Below, one piece after another: positions 7,989 to 15,095 of a stretch of 64,000 nt of DNA. How positions within the stretch are numbered: the stretch's first letter is position 1; each line of letters begins with the position of its first letter. The DNA comes from Vagococcus silagei (lineage in GTDB: Bacteria > Bacillota > Bacilli > Lactobacillales > Vagococcaceae): positions 19,566 through 83,565 of the forward strand of contig NZ_SDGV01000014.1 of the NCBI RefSeq assembly GCF_004795745.1. Reading direction: 5' to 3'. A program made the translations under genes and the position numbers. A model generated the notes under the pieces. That model saw only the letters and a program-made list of their open reading frames with translations, made no database searches and was not told the origin of the DNA.

Positions 7989-8006
7989 TTTCACAAGCTT
8001 GTGAAA
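7989..8006. promoter_or_regulatory. Perfect 18-bp palindrome in the deoR promoter (candidate operator)
   Basis: TTTCACAAGCTTGTGAAA reads the same on both strands. On the minus strand TTTCAC (8006-8001 side) can act as -35 with TATGAT 18 nt further as -10, so the palindrome would lie over the -35 and spacer, a classic repressor position. Autoregulation by DeoR is the simplest reading. Confidence 0.55.
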
Positions 8007-8083
8007 CCACTAATTATTAAAAATTTTGAAAACATTTCCTTCAATTGTTAAAATCATCAAAAAAATTAGCAAAACAGATGATT

Positions 8084-8117
8084 TTTTCGGCTTAAAATGA
8101 TACTGTTATAGTACTAT
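8084..8117 (+). promoter_or_regulatory. Promoter of the nrtR-like gene with overlapping small palindrome
   Basis: -35 TTTTCG (8084-8089), 17-nt spacer, -10 TATAGT (8107-8112). The 10-bp palindrome ATAGTACTAT (8108-8117) covers the -10, a possible site for autoregulation. The -35 is weak. Confidence 0.45.
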
Positions 8118-8146
8118 TTACTGATAATTTAGAAAGGTTGGCAAGT

Positions 8147-8959
8147 ATGGTATCATTTCAATCTAAGACTGAAGAACAGCACTATTTTGAAACACAAGTT
8201 TCTGAAAAAGAGTTCCTCAGTTGGTATAAAAATCAACATTTTCCGACCCAAGAGGTACCCTCTGTCACGGTCGATATCGTTCTTTTCTGTTATAATAGAG
8301 AAGAGGATGATTTAAAAGTTCTTTTAATTAAGAGAAATACACACCCGTACCAATATTCATGGGCACTACCGGGCGGTTTTGTCAATCAACAAGAAGCAAC
8401 ATCAGAATGCTGTATTAGACAGACCTATGCTGAAACAGGCGTCTCAATTACACGCTCGAATATTGAACAACTGCACACTTTCAGTCGTCCAGACCGAGAT
8501 CCACGTGGTTGGGTGATTACAGTTAGTTATTTGGCATTTATCGGCGAAGAACCACTAAAAGCTGGTTTAGAAGCAAATGAAGCTTCTTGGTTATCAATTA
8601 AACGCACTGCTAACTTATTGGTTTTATCCAATCCAAATAAAACACAGATTAAACTCAATTTAATTGATGGTGAGTCATTAGGTAAAGACTCTCTTGCTTT
8701 TGACCACGCTGAAATCGTAACGAAAGCTTTTAATCGTGTCTGCAACAAAATGTTTCATGAACCACAAGTATTACGCGTTCTAGGGGAAAACTTTACAATC
8801 ACAGAAGCACGTAAAGTTTATGCAAAATTTTTAGGGGTCGACTATCGAGATTTAGATCATTCTAATTTCAAGAAAGCTCTCCTTCCTTACTTTAATGAAG
8901 TAGGACAAAAAGCAATAGGTGTTGGACGTCCGTCCAAAATTTATGAACTAAAAAAATAA
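8147..8959 (+). CDS. NrtR-like regulator: Nudix-fold domain plus winged helix
   Basis: 270-aa protein: Nudix domain (about residues 38-160) followed by a C-terminal winged helix (about 185-265), the NrtR architecture; NrtR proteins bind ADP-ribose-type ligands and regulate NAD metabolism genes. The Nudix box (residues 77-98) is degenerate: the Arg-Glu-x-x-Glu-Glu core reads Arg91-Gln92-Thr-Tyr-Ala95-Glu96, losing two metal-binding glutamates, which fits a ligand sensor rather than a hydrolase. I chose ATG 8147 because AGAAAGG lies 9 nt upstream; the in-frame TTG at 8138 touches that site. An alpha/beta hydrolase gene follows 21 nt later. No NAD gene is adjacent, so its targets are not visible here. 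Confidence 0.82.
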   Translation: MVSFQSKTEEQHYFETQVSEKEFLSWYKNQHFPTQEVPSVTVDIVLFCYNREEDDLKVLLIKRNTHPYQYSWALPGGFVNQQEATSECCIRQTYAETGVSITRSNIEQLHTFSRPDRDPRGWVITVSYLAFIGEEPLKAGLEANEASWLSIKRTANLLVLSNPNKTQIKLNLIDGESLGKDSLAFDHAEIVTKAFNRVCNKMFHEPQVLRVLGENFTITEARKVYAKFLGVDYRDLDHSNFKKALLPYFNEVGQKAIGVGRPSKIYELKK

Positions 8960-8980
8960 TTCGCTTTGAAGGTGATAAAT

Positions 8981-9709
8981 ATGGAAAAAATGATTTCAAC
9001 TGCAGATGGCGGTACAATTTTCTACGAAGTAATTGGTGAAGGACAACCTCTTTTCTTTATCCATGGTAATAGTAGTAATCATCGCTATTTTAAGAAACAA
9101 ATTGATTTCTTTAAAAATAAGTATCAGCTTATTTTAATGGATACACGTGATCACGGTCGCTCGATTAATCGTTCTGATCATCTCACTTTTGGACAAATCA
9201 TGTCTGATATCCGTGCCATATTAAAAAATGAAAAAATAGAAAAAGTCTCATTTATTGGCTTTAGTGATGGGGCAAATATTGCCTTAACATTTAGTAGTTA
9301 TTATCGACAGCTAGTAGACCGCATTATTTTGGTTTCACCAAATATCACATTTGATCAACTAAAATTTGTGTCACGAACAGCTTCGAGAATTTCTTATTCA
9401 TTTACAAAAAATATCTTAAAACTGAAGAAAAAAGCGCGTGTCATTCGTCTGGCAATGACCGACTTACCTATTTTTAAATATCAATTTAAAGACTGGGATA
9501 TCCCGACTCTGATTGTCGTGGGTGAGTATGATATTATGGAACCGCAACAAATTAAAGAATTTGCGTCAAAATTACCAAATGCTTTCTTTACAACGTTTAA
9601 AAACACACCACACTCTATCCCATTTTTACGACCTAATCAGTTTAACCATCTCGCACAAAAGTTTCTTAATGAAACGAGCAAAGATAAAAATAATAAAGAA
9701 AAAAGCTAA
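8981..9709 (+). CDS. Alpha/beta hydrolase
   Basis: 242-aa cytosolic alpha/beta-hydrolase-fold protein with an intact triad: nucleophile Ser95 in Gly-Phe-Ser-Asp-Gly, Asp184 in Gly-Glu-Tyr-Asp, His211 in Thr-Pro-His-Ser. The oxyanion motif His-Gly-Asn-Ser is at residues 28-31. It has no signal peptide; a Lys-rich stretch around residues 144-153 lies in the cap region, and the C-terminal tail is highly charged. The start at 8981 has GAAGGTG 6 nt upstream; an in-frame TTG at 8966 would place the site inside the gene. It is probably co-transcribed with the nrtR-like gene. Substrate is unknown. Confidence 0.85.
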   Translation: MEKMISTADGGTIFYEVIGEGQPLFFIHGNSSNHRYFKKQIDFFKNKYQLILMDTRDHGRSINRSDHLTFGQIMSDIRAILKNEKIEKVSFIGFSDGANIALTFSSYYRQLVDRIILVSPNITFDQLKFVSRTASRISYSFTKNILKLKKKARVIRLAMTDLPIFKYQFKDWDIPTLIVVGEYDIMEPQQIKEFASKLPNAFFTTFKNTPHSIPFLRPNQFNHLAQKFLNETSKDKNNKEKS

Positions 9710-9738
9710 ATCCCTAAAACGGATTTAGCTTTTCTTTA
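9702..9738. terminator. Bidirectional terminator between hydrolase and DsbA-family genes
   Basis: AAAAGCTAAATCC pairs with GGATTTAGCTTTT around CTAAAAC. It overlaps the stop codons of both convergent genes. Confidence 0.8.
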
Positions 9739-10435
9739 TTTCACATCCTGTTTCATCACACATCATATCACTTTGTTGTTGAATCGAATCGGTCGCATTA
9801 CCTTCAGCCCACACATCCGTTAATGCTTTAATAAAAATTTCCATTGGTTGTGCGCCTTGAATCGCAAATTTTTGATCTAAAACAAAATATGGGACACTTG
9901 AAATACCAAATTGATAAGCCTCATTTTCATCCTGACGAACTTCAGCAAGATAACGTGAATCATCTGCTAAAACTTCTTGTACTGCTACTTTGTCCAAACC
10001 AGCTTCGACAGCAATTGCACTTAGAACTTCAGCATCACTAATTAGTTGTCCCTCTTCAAAATAAGCTTGATATAAAGCTTCTACAAATTCAGTTTCAAAG
10101 GCTGTTGTTTTCGCATATTTTGCTAAACGATGAGCCGCCAAACTATTTGTTGGTTTCATCGCCTCAAAATCAAATGCTAAACCAACTTCTGCAGCTACCT
10201 GTTTAATTTGTTGATTATTTTGGCGCGCTTGATCGATCGACATGCCGTACTTAGCAGCCAATTCAACTTCAATTTTAGTGCCATTAAATAAAGAGGCTTC
10301 TGGATTTAATTCAAAGCTTTTATAAACAATTTCAGGATCTTTAATAAAAGGTAACTGTGCTAAAGCCATTTCTAACTTTCTCTTACCGATATAACAAAAT
10401 GGACATAAAAAATCTGACCAAATCTCAATTTTCAT
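9725..10435 (-). CDS. DsbA/FrnE-family thioredoxin-fold oxidoreductase
   Basis: 236-aa protein of the FrnE branch of the DsbA family. The active site Cys-Pro-Phe-Cys lies at about residues 12-15, an alpha-helical insertion follows (residues 60-165), and the cis-proline loop Ser-Val-Pro-Tyr-Phe is near residue 182. There is no signal peptide, so it is cytosolic, as FrnE proteins are. The C-terminus adds a second Cys pair in Cys-Asp-Glu-Thr-Gly-Cys, as in some FrnE proteins with an extra disulfide. GGGGA fits the ATG at 10435 better than the one 9 nt earlier at 10444. It stands alone between terminators. Confidence 0.85.
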   Translation of the reverse strand: MKIEIWSDFLCPFCYIGKRKLEMALAQLPFIKDPEIVYKSFELNPEASLFNGTKIEVELAAKYGMSIDQARQNNQQIKQVAAEVGLAFDFEAMKPTNSLAAHRLAKYAKTTAFETEFVEALYQAYFEEGQLISDAEVLSAIAVEAGLDKVAVQEVLADDSRYLAEVRQDENEAYQFGISSVPYFVLDQKFAIQGAQPMEIFIKALTDVWAEGNATDSIQQQSDMMCDETGCEIKKS

Positions 10436-10526
10436 AACGTTCATTCCCCACTCTTTCTTTGATAAAAATAGTGTACCGCTTTTAAGATCAAATCCAAAAT
10501 AATTTGCTTACAAAAAGTAATTAATA

Positions 10527-10570
10527 AAAAAGTTGCTTCCGATTAACTTACATCGAAAACAACTTTATCT
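10527..10570 (-). terminator. Terminator of the glycerol-3-phosphate dehydrogenase gene
   Basis: Minus-strand AAAGTTG...CAACTTT stem with inner TTTCGAT/ATCGGAA pairing, followed by TTTTATT. It starts about 7 nt after the stop. Confidence 0.8.
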
Positions 10571-10576
10571 AAAAAA

Positions 10577-12232
10577 TTAATAATTAAATTGTGTGTGACG
10601 TTCAAATTCTGTGGCTACTTCTGCTATGATTTTTTCTTTCTGTGCATCATTCCAATCATAATAGCTGGCCATATAATTTATCACTTCGGCTTCAATCGCA
10701 CGACACTCCGCAATATCAAACAACATCAAGCCAGTACGACGCAGCAAGAAATCAATTGGGTGCAAGGTCATTTCATATTCTAAAGCGTAACGTAGTTTAG
10801 CAAAACAAATATCGGTTAACGTTGATGGATTATCTTCTAGGAGAAAGTCAAAGACCAATTTTGCGTTGGTACCATAATGTGCTACCACTTCTTTCGCGAC
10901 TTGCTTATCTAAATTATAGTGAGTCACACCTTGCTGCGTTAATTTCATAATCATTTGATCGTAAGCCGGATAACCACAATCTGTTCCACCTGATAAAGAG
11001 ACAGTCCGTGTTTGACAATCTAAATAAGGAATCCCTTCATTTTCGGATAAATCTTTCAAAACTTGATCCATAATTGTTTCGGCCATTTTACGATAGCCAG
11101 TTAATTTTCCACCTGCAATTGAATAAAGGCCACTTGTAGAATGGAATATTTCATCACGACGCGAAATCTCAGAAGGATCTTTCCCAGCTTGGTGAATCAA
11201 TGGACGAACGCCAGCCCATGCCGATTCAATGTCATCAATTGTGAGTGCCTGAATATTAAACATTTGATTAATGGCATCTAAAATATATGTAACATCGGCG
11301 CGTTTTATTTCAGGTTCGGCTGGATTTTTTTCATAAAATGTATCTGTCGTGCCTACGTAAACTTTCTCTCCGCGTGGTATCGCAAACATCATCCGGCCAT
11401 CGTTGAATGGAGTATCAAAATATAAAGCATTTTGAATCGGAAATTTTTTGTGATCAACGACAATATGAACCCCTTTTGTCAGATGTAAATATTTGTTTTC
11501 TTTAGAATGATCTAACTCACGTAAATTATCAACCCATGGTCCAGCTGCATTAATAATACGTTTCGCGTGAATCGTAAATTCTTCTTTATTTATTTCATCG
11601 AAGACACGGACACCTATTAGTTGGTTCGTGTCTTGACGATAAAGTAATTTCACTACTTTAACATAGTTTGCCAGACTCGCACCTAAGTCATTCGCTTTCT
11701 TGATAACCTCTAATGTTAAACGACTATCATCAGTCCGATATTCAACATAAACTCCTGCCCCAGCAAGATTATTTTTTTGGAGAATCGGTTCTCTTTTTAA
11801 AGCATCTTCACTATCTAGCATAAATTTACGCTCAGCTTTTTTTACTTGGGCCAAACGGTCGTATATATCTAAGCCTATTCCGGTTGTCAATGAACCAAAC
11901 GTGCCACCTTTATAGAAGGGTAGCATCATTTTGACTGGTGTTGTAACATGGGGTGCGTTTTGATAAACAATTTCACGTTCTTTTCCTACTTCAGCAACGG
12001 TTTTGACATCAAATTGAGCCAAATAACGTAAACCACCGTGGACTAATTTTGTCGAGCGGCTTGAAGTGCCTGAAGCAAAATCACGCATCTCAACCAAGCC
12101 AACATTAAGCCCTCGTGTAACCGCATCCAAAACAATGCCTGCACCAGTAATACCGCCACCAATCACTAAGACATCTAATTGCTCTTCTTTCATACGTTCT
12201 AGGTGTTGCTCTCTTGTTACTTTTGAAAACAT
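10577..12232 (-). CDS. glpD: FAD-dependent glycerol-3-phosphate dehydrogenase/oxidase (GlpD/GlpO)
   Basis: 551-aa flavoenzyme oxidising glycerol-3-phosphate to dihydroxyacetone phosphate at the membrane. The FAD-binding Gly-Gly-Gly-Ile-Thr-Gly-Ala-Gly is near residue 26, followed by Ser-Ser-Arg-Ser-Thr-Lys-Leu-Val-His-Gly-Gly-Leu-Arg-Tyr-Leu (residues 58-72), and a C-terminal DAO_C helical domain. Lactic acid bacteria usually have GlpO, an H2O2-forming oxidase of about 609 aa with a roughly 50-residue insertion; that insertion is missing here and the length matches Bacillus GlpD, so oxidase versus dehydrogenase is open. The ATG at 12232 has AGGAGG 7 nt upstream; ATG 12238 is too close. glpK and glpF are not adjacent. 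Confidence 0.9.
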   Translation of the reverse strand: MFSKVTREQHLERMKEEQLDVLVIGGGITGAGIVLDAVTRGLNVGLVEMRDFASGTSSRSTKLVHGGLRYLAQFDVKTVAEVGKEREIVYQNAPHVTTPVKMMLPFYKGGTFGSLTTGIGLDIYDRLAQVKKAERKFMLDSEDALKREPILQKNNLAGAGVYVEYRTDDSRLTLEVIKKANDLGASLANYVKVVKLLYRQDTNQLIGVRVFDEINKEEFTIHAKRIINAAGPWVDNLRELDHSKENKYLHLTKGVHIVVDHKKFPIQNALYFDTPFNDGRMMFAIPRGEKVYVGTTDTFYEKNPAEPEIKRADVTYILDAINQMFNIQALTIDDIESAWAGVRPLIHQAGKDPSEISRRDEIFHSTSGLYSIAGGKLTGYRKMAETIMDQVLKDLSENEGIPYLDCQTRTVSLSGGTDCGYPAYDQMIMKLTQQGVTHYNLDKQVAKEVVAHYGTNAKLVFDFLLEDNPSTLTDICFAKLRYALEYEMTLHPIDFLLRRTGLMLFDIAECRAIEAEVINYMASYYDWNDAQKEKIIAEVATEFERHTQFNY

Positions 12233-12346
12233 AATCATTCCTCCTAGCTGTACTGAATTTATCTAATGCATCTTAAGAATAGTCTAACACATGTTTGAGA
12301 ATTTCAACAAAAATATCTCATCATTTTTAATGTAAAAAAACCAATA

Positions 12347-12386
12347 AAAAACGCCTTTCACTTAAATTGTGAAAAGACGTTTTAAA
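12347..12386 (-). terminator. Terminator of the ABC-F gene
   Basis: Minus-strand AAACGTCTTTTCAC pairs with GTGAAAGGCGTTT around a 7-nt loop and runs into TTTTTTATT. Confidence 0.8.
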
Positions 12387-12398
12387 ACACATATTTGC

Positions 12399-13946
12399 TT
12401 AGACAAATTTCATTTGATTGCTTTCAACATCAAACTGCTTGTCAACTAAACCAGTATAGAAATCTGGTTCATGCGAAACGACAATTAATGTTCCTTGATA
12501 ATCTTTTAATGCACGTTTCAAACCATCTTTAGTCCCTTGATCTAAATGGTTAGTTGGCTCATCAAGAATTAAGAAGTTACTTTTTTGCAGTGTTAAACCA
12601 CAAAGTTTAACTTTGGTTTGTTCTCCACCACTTAATTGATCTAAATCTTTCGTCACATTATCATCAACAATCCCACTACGAGACAAATAGCGACGCACTT
12701 CTTTATTATTTAATTTTGGAAACTGTTCCTTAATCCAATCAAAAGCTGATTGATGTGGATTTTCCCAGTGTAAATCTTGAGAGAAATAACTAATTTTTGC
12801 TTCTCGTGATAATTCCACTTCACCAGCAATAGCTGGAATTTCCTGAATTAACGTTTTAAGTAAGGTTGATTTACCAATCCCGTTAAAACCATTAATTGCA
12901 ATTTTCTCACCATTTTTAACCAATAAATTGATTGGTGGTAATAAAGCTTTTTTATAACCAATTTCCAAACGTTTTGTTTCAACAACTAAACTGCCATGTG
13001 ATGCAGTATAAGGGAAGTGGAAATGGCCAGGTTTTGGAGAAACTGGTGGTGTTAAGCGGTCAATTTTATTTAATTGTTTTTCACGACTTTTCGCCATTGT
13101 TGAACGACTACCCGCTTTATATTTACGAATATAATTTTCTAACTTATCAATTTCTTTTTGTTGTTTTTCATATTCACGGTGTAGATGTTCTTGTTGGGCT
13201 TCTTTTTGCTTCATCGCAGCTTCAAAAGAACCTGTATATTTTGTTAAAGTTTGAAACTCAATATCACAAATACAATTTGTCACACGATTTAGAAAATCAC
13301 GATCATGGGAAATCACAATATAACTATCTTCTAATTGATTTAAGTAATCGGCTAACCAAGTAATATGTTCCACATCTAAATAGTTGGTTGGCTCATCTAA
13401 TAAGAAGACATCCCCTTTTTCAAGTAATAATTTTGCTAAAGAGACTTTCGAGCGTTGACCCCCACTTAAAGCGTCGACTTCACGATCCAAACCGAGCGCT
13501 TGAATGCCCAAACCTGATGCAACACGCTCAATTTCGGTTTCAATATTATAAAAATCATGATTTTCTAATGTTTCTTGATAGCTTCCAATTTCTTCTAGCA
13601 ATGCATCATCATATGATTCAGCATATTCCATATACAAAGCTTGAATTTTATCATTAATTTCATACAGGTAGGCATAGGCATTTTTTAGATAGTCAAAAAT
13701 TGTATCTCCCTCTGCATATGTTAATTGTTGCTCCAAGTATGAAATGCGAATATTATTTTGCCAAATGATTTGACCACTATCCGGCAAAACATCTCCTTGA
13801 ATCATTTTTAATAGTGTCGATTTTCCGGCACCATTTTTTCCAGTTAAACCTAAATGTTCACCTTTATTTAAACGTAACGAACTGTCTTTATATAAAACTT
13901 TATCTGGTAATTCATAATTTAAATCTGTAATTGTTAAAATACTCAT
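12399..13946 (-). CDS. ABC-F family ATPase (possible ribosome-protection/antibiotic resistance type)
   Basis: 515-aa soluble protein with two ABC domains and no membrane segment, so an ABC-F translation factor rather than a transporter. First Walker A Gly-Lys-Asn-Gly-Ala-Gly-Lys-Ser is near residue 37, its signature Leu-Ser-Gly-Gly-Gln near 160 and Walker B Leu-Leu-Asp-Glu-Pro near 179; second Walker A Gly-Phe-Asn-Gly-Ile-Gly-Lys-Ser is near 352, signature Leu-Ser-Gly-Gly-Glu near 438. The basic linker (residues 245-300) reaches the ribosome in this family. AAGGAG precedes the ATG. The gene lies behind an elaborate attenuator leader with short ORFs, as ABC-F resistance genes often do, so drug-inducible ribosome protection is plausible. 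Drug class cannot be told. Confidence 0.88.
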   Translation of the reverse strand: MSILTITDLNYELPDKVLYKDSSLRLNKGEHLGLTGKNGAGKSTLLKMIQGDVLPDSGQIIWQNNIRISYLEQQLTYAEGDTIFDYLKNAYAYLYEINDKIQALYMEYAESYDDALLEEIGSYQETLENHDFYNIETEIERVASGLGIQALGLDREVDALSGGQRSKVSLAKLLLEKGDVFLLDEPTNYLDVEHITWLADYLNQLEDSYIVISHDRDFLNRVTNCICDIEFQTLTKYTGSFEAAMKQKEAQQEHLHREYEKQQKEIDKLENYIRKYKAGSRSTMAKSREKQLNKIDRLTPPVSPKPGHFHFPYTASHGSLVVETKRLEIGYKKALLPPINLLVKNGEKIAINGFNGIGKSTLLKTLIQEIPAIAGEVELSREAKISYFSQDLHWENPHQSAFDWIKEQFPKLNNKEVRRYLSRSGIVDDNVTKDLDQLSGGEQTKVKLCGLTLQKSNFLILDEPTNHLDQGTKDGLKRALKDYQGTLIVVSHEPDFYTGLVDKQFDVESNQMKFV

Positions 13947-14026
13947 TTTGTTACTCCTTCTTTCGTATACATATTAAAAGAGATTAAGCGCGGATGTAGG
14001 CTTGCGTTTAATCTCTCTACTTTCAT
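13943..14026 (-). CDS. Leader ORF 3 (27 codons) overlapping the ABC-F start
   Basis: ATG 14026 to TGA 13943-13945. Its TGA overlaps the ABC-F ATG as ATGA, and its own ATG overlaps the TGA of leader ORF 2 in the same way. It contains both arms of the terminator-like hairpin. No clear ribosome site of its own, so translation would depend on coupling to the ORF before it. Confidence 0.4.
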   Translation of the reverse strand: MKVERLNASLHPRLISFNMYTKEGVTK

Positions 14027-14061
14027 TCTAGATAAAAATAGAGAAGACAATTGAAACACAT
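14023..14061 (-). CDS. Leader ORF 2 (12 codons, MCFNCLLYFYLE)
   Basis: ATG 14061 to TGA 14023. AGAGAGGG, which is also pairing segment 1, lies about 10 nt upstream as a possible ribosome site. Segment 2 (14044-14039) lies in codons 6-8, so a ribosome held on the first codons would cover segment 1 and leave segment 2 free to pair with segment 3. Confidence 0.4.
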   Translation of the reverse strand: MCFNCLLYFYLE

Positions 14062-14195
14062 CCCTCAATCGCCCTCTCTACAATCACTACTAGAATAAAA
14101 GCATCATCAAATAAGACTAATTAAAACAGTCTTTTCGTTCCACTTATTCTAAAGTAGTGATGAAGAAATCTTTCATTAAGCTCTGAACGTATGCT

Positions 14196-14243
14196 TCATC
14201 TAAATTTCATATGCTCAGAGCAAATTCGTCTAATAAAAACCAT
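14196..14243 (-). CDS. Leader ORF 1 (15 codons, MVFIRRICSEHMKFR)
   Basis: ATG 14243 to TGA 14196, with a good ribosome site AAGGGTGAG (about 14256-14248) close behind the predicted transcription start. Its middle codons form the 5' arm of hairpin A. This is the best candidate for a drug-sensing leader peptide. Confidence 0.5.
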   Translation of the reverse strand: MVFIRRICSEHMKFR

Positions 14244-14271
14244 TTGTCTCACCCTTATAATTGCTAAAAGC

Positions 14272-14300
14272 AATATAACATACTCAAAATTATCCGTCAA
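14272..14300 (-). promoter_or_regulatory. Promoter of the ABC-F leader
   Basis: Minus-strand -35 TTGACG (14300-14295) and -10 TATATT (14277-14272), 17-nt spacing. Predicted start near 14265, about 320 nt ahead of the ABC-F ATG. Confidence 0.75.
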
Positions 14301-14366
14301 ATTAAATTCATTTTCGCACAAATATGCTACTATTAATACAGAGAATATAGAAGGAGTGACTCACTT

Positions 14367-14909
14367 ATGGATATCAAAGAATTATTAATGATTTTTTCGA
14401 TTAACTTTTGTTACATCACACTAAACACAATTCGTTTCATGTTGACGATGAAAGGTTACCGAGTCATTGCGCCACTCGTCAGCATGGTAGAAATCACCAT
14501 CTACATTGTTGGTTTATCGCTGGTCTTAAATCGAATGGATAACCCGGTTAACATTTTTGTTTATGCGTTGGGTTACGCTGTCGGAATTAGTGTCGGGATT
14601 CAAATTGAAAACTATTTAGCACTTGGATATATTATGGTAACTGTTATTATTCCTTATAACCCTGACATTCATTCAAAATTAGCCAATCAAATTCGTGATG
14701 AAGGGTATGGTGTCACACAAAGTATTGGTGAAGGTCGTGACGGCGAACGCCTTGTCTTAGAAATTCTGTCATCTCGAAAACGTGAACGTGCTCTTTATCA
14801 ACTTGTCAAAGAATTTGAAGAGCGTGCTTTCATTATTTCTTACGAGCCCAAATACATCTCAGGTGGTTTTTGGACGAAATCAATGCGTAAGAAAAACCAA
14901 ATTAAATAA
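14367..14909 (+). CDS. UPF0316/DUF2179 membrane protein
   Basis: 180-aa protein of the UPF0316 (DUF5698 plus DUF2179) family: three membrane segments in the N-terminal 90 residues, then a cytoplasmic DUF2179 domain (about residues 105-172), which in related YitT proteins folds as a small alpha/beta ligand-binding module. No function is established. The start at 14367 is supported by AGAAGGAG about 10 nt upstream. It is divergent from the ABC-F leader and convergent with recQ; a terminator and an interspersed repeat follow. Confidence 0.88.
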   Translation: MDIKELLMIFSINFCYITLNTIRFMLTMKGYRVIAPLVSMVEITIYIVGLSLVLNRMDNPVNIFVYALGYAVGISVGIQIENYLALGYIMVTVIIPYNPDIHSKLANQIRDEGYGVTQSIGEGRDGERLVLEILSSRKRERALYQLVKEFEERAFIISYEPKYISGGFWTKSMRKKNQIK

Positions 14910-14923
14910 ACACCACATTATTT

Positions 14924-14960
14924 TAAGGGACTGTGACATAAATACGGCACAGTCCCTTTC
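14924..14960. terminator. Terminator after the UPF0316 gene
   Basis: AAGGGACTGTG (14925-14935) pairs with CACAGTCCCTT (14948-14958), followed by TTCC on the plus strand. A closely similar terminator (GACTGTGAC...GTCACAGTC) lies next to the repeat copy at 56412-56455. Confidence 0.7.
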
Positions 14961-14973
14961 CTACGAACTAAAC

Positions 14974-15083
14974 GGTGTCACGGAAGTAGCTTCTTCCAAA
15001 ATAAGCCGAAAATCACAAAAATTTGAAAAGCAGTTTTCATGATTTCCTTCTTAATTTTGAAGGTGAACACTTCTGTCACAATC
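14974..15083. repeat. Interspersed repeat, copy A, with terminal inverted repeats
   Basis: About 110 bp starting GGTGTCACGGAAGTAGCTTC and ending GAACACTTCTGTCACAATC, so its ends are imperfect inverted repeats of each other. Internal blocks AATAAGCCGAAAATCACAAA and ATTTGAAAAGCA recur, in inverted orientation, in copy B (56288-56398). Lies between the convergent UPF0316 and recQ genes. Confidence 0.85.
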
Positions 15084-15095
15084 TCGCTAATTTTT

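Larger units (their letters stand above)
13947..14265 (-). promoter_or_regulatory. Attenuator leader of the ABC-F gene with alternative hairpins
   Basis: About 320 nt of untranslated leader. In transcription order: a short ORF (14243-14196) whose codons form the 5' arm of hairpin A (GCTCTGA 14221-14215 with TCAGAGC 14186-14180, roughly); a long stem B (ATCACTACT..TAGAATAA near 14161-14143 with TTATTCTA.TAGTGAT near 14098-14083); segment 1 TAGAGAG (14080-14074); segment 2 TCTCTA (14044-14039); segment 3 TAGAGAGATTAA (14019-14008); segment 4 TTAATCTCT (13987-13979) then TTTT. Segments 1:2 and 3:4 can pair, or 2:3 can pair instead and break the 3:4 terminator. This is the classic attenuator topology. 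Confidence 0.7.

Noticed and set aside
8027..8040. cre-like site TGAAAACATTTCCT near deoR
   Set aside because: Two mismatches to the consensus including the central CG; kept only as a remark, not as a feature.
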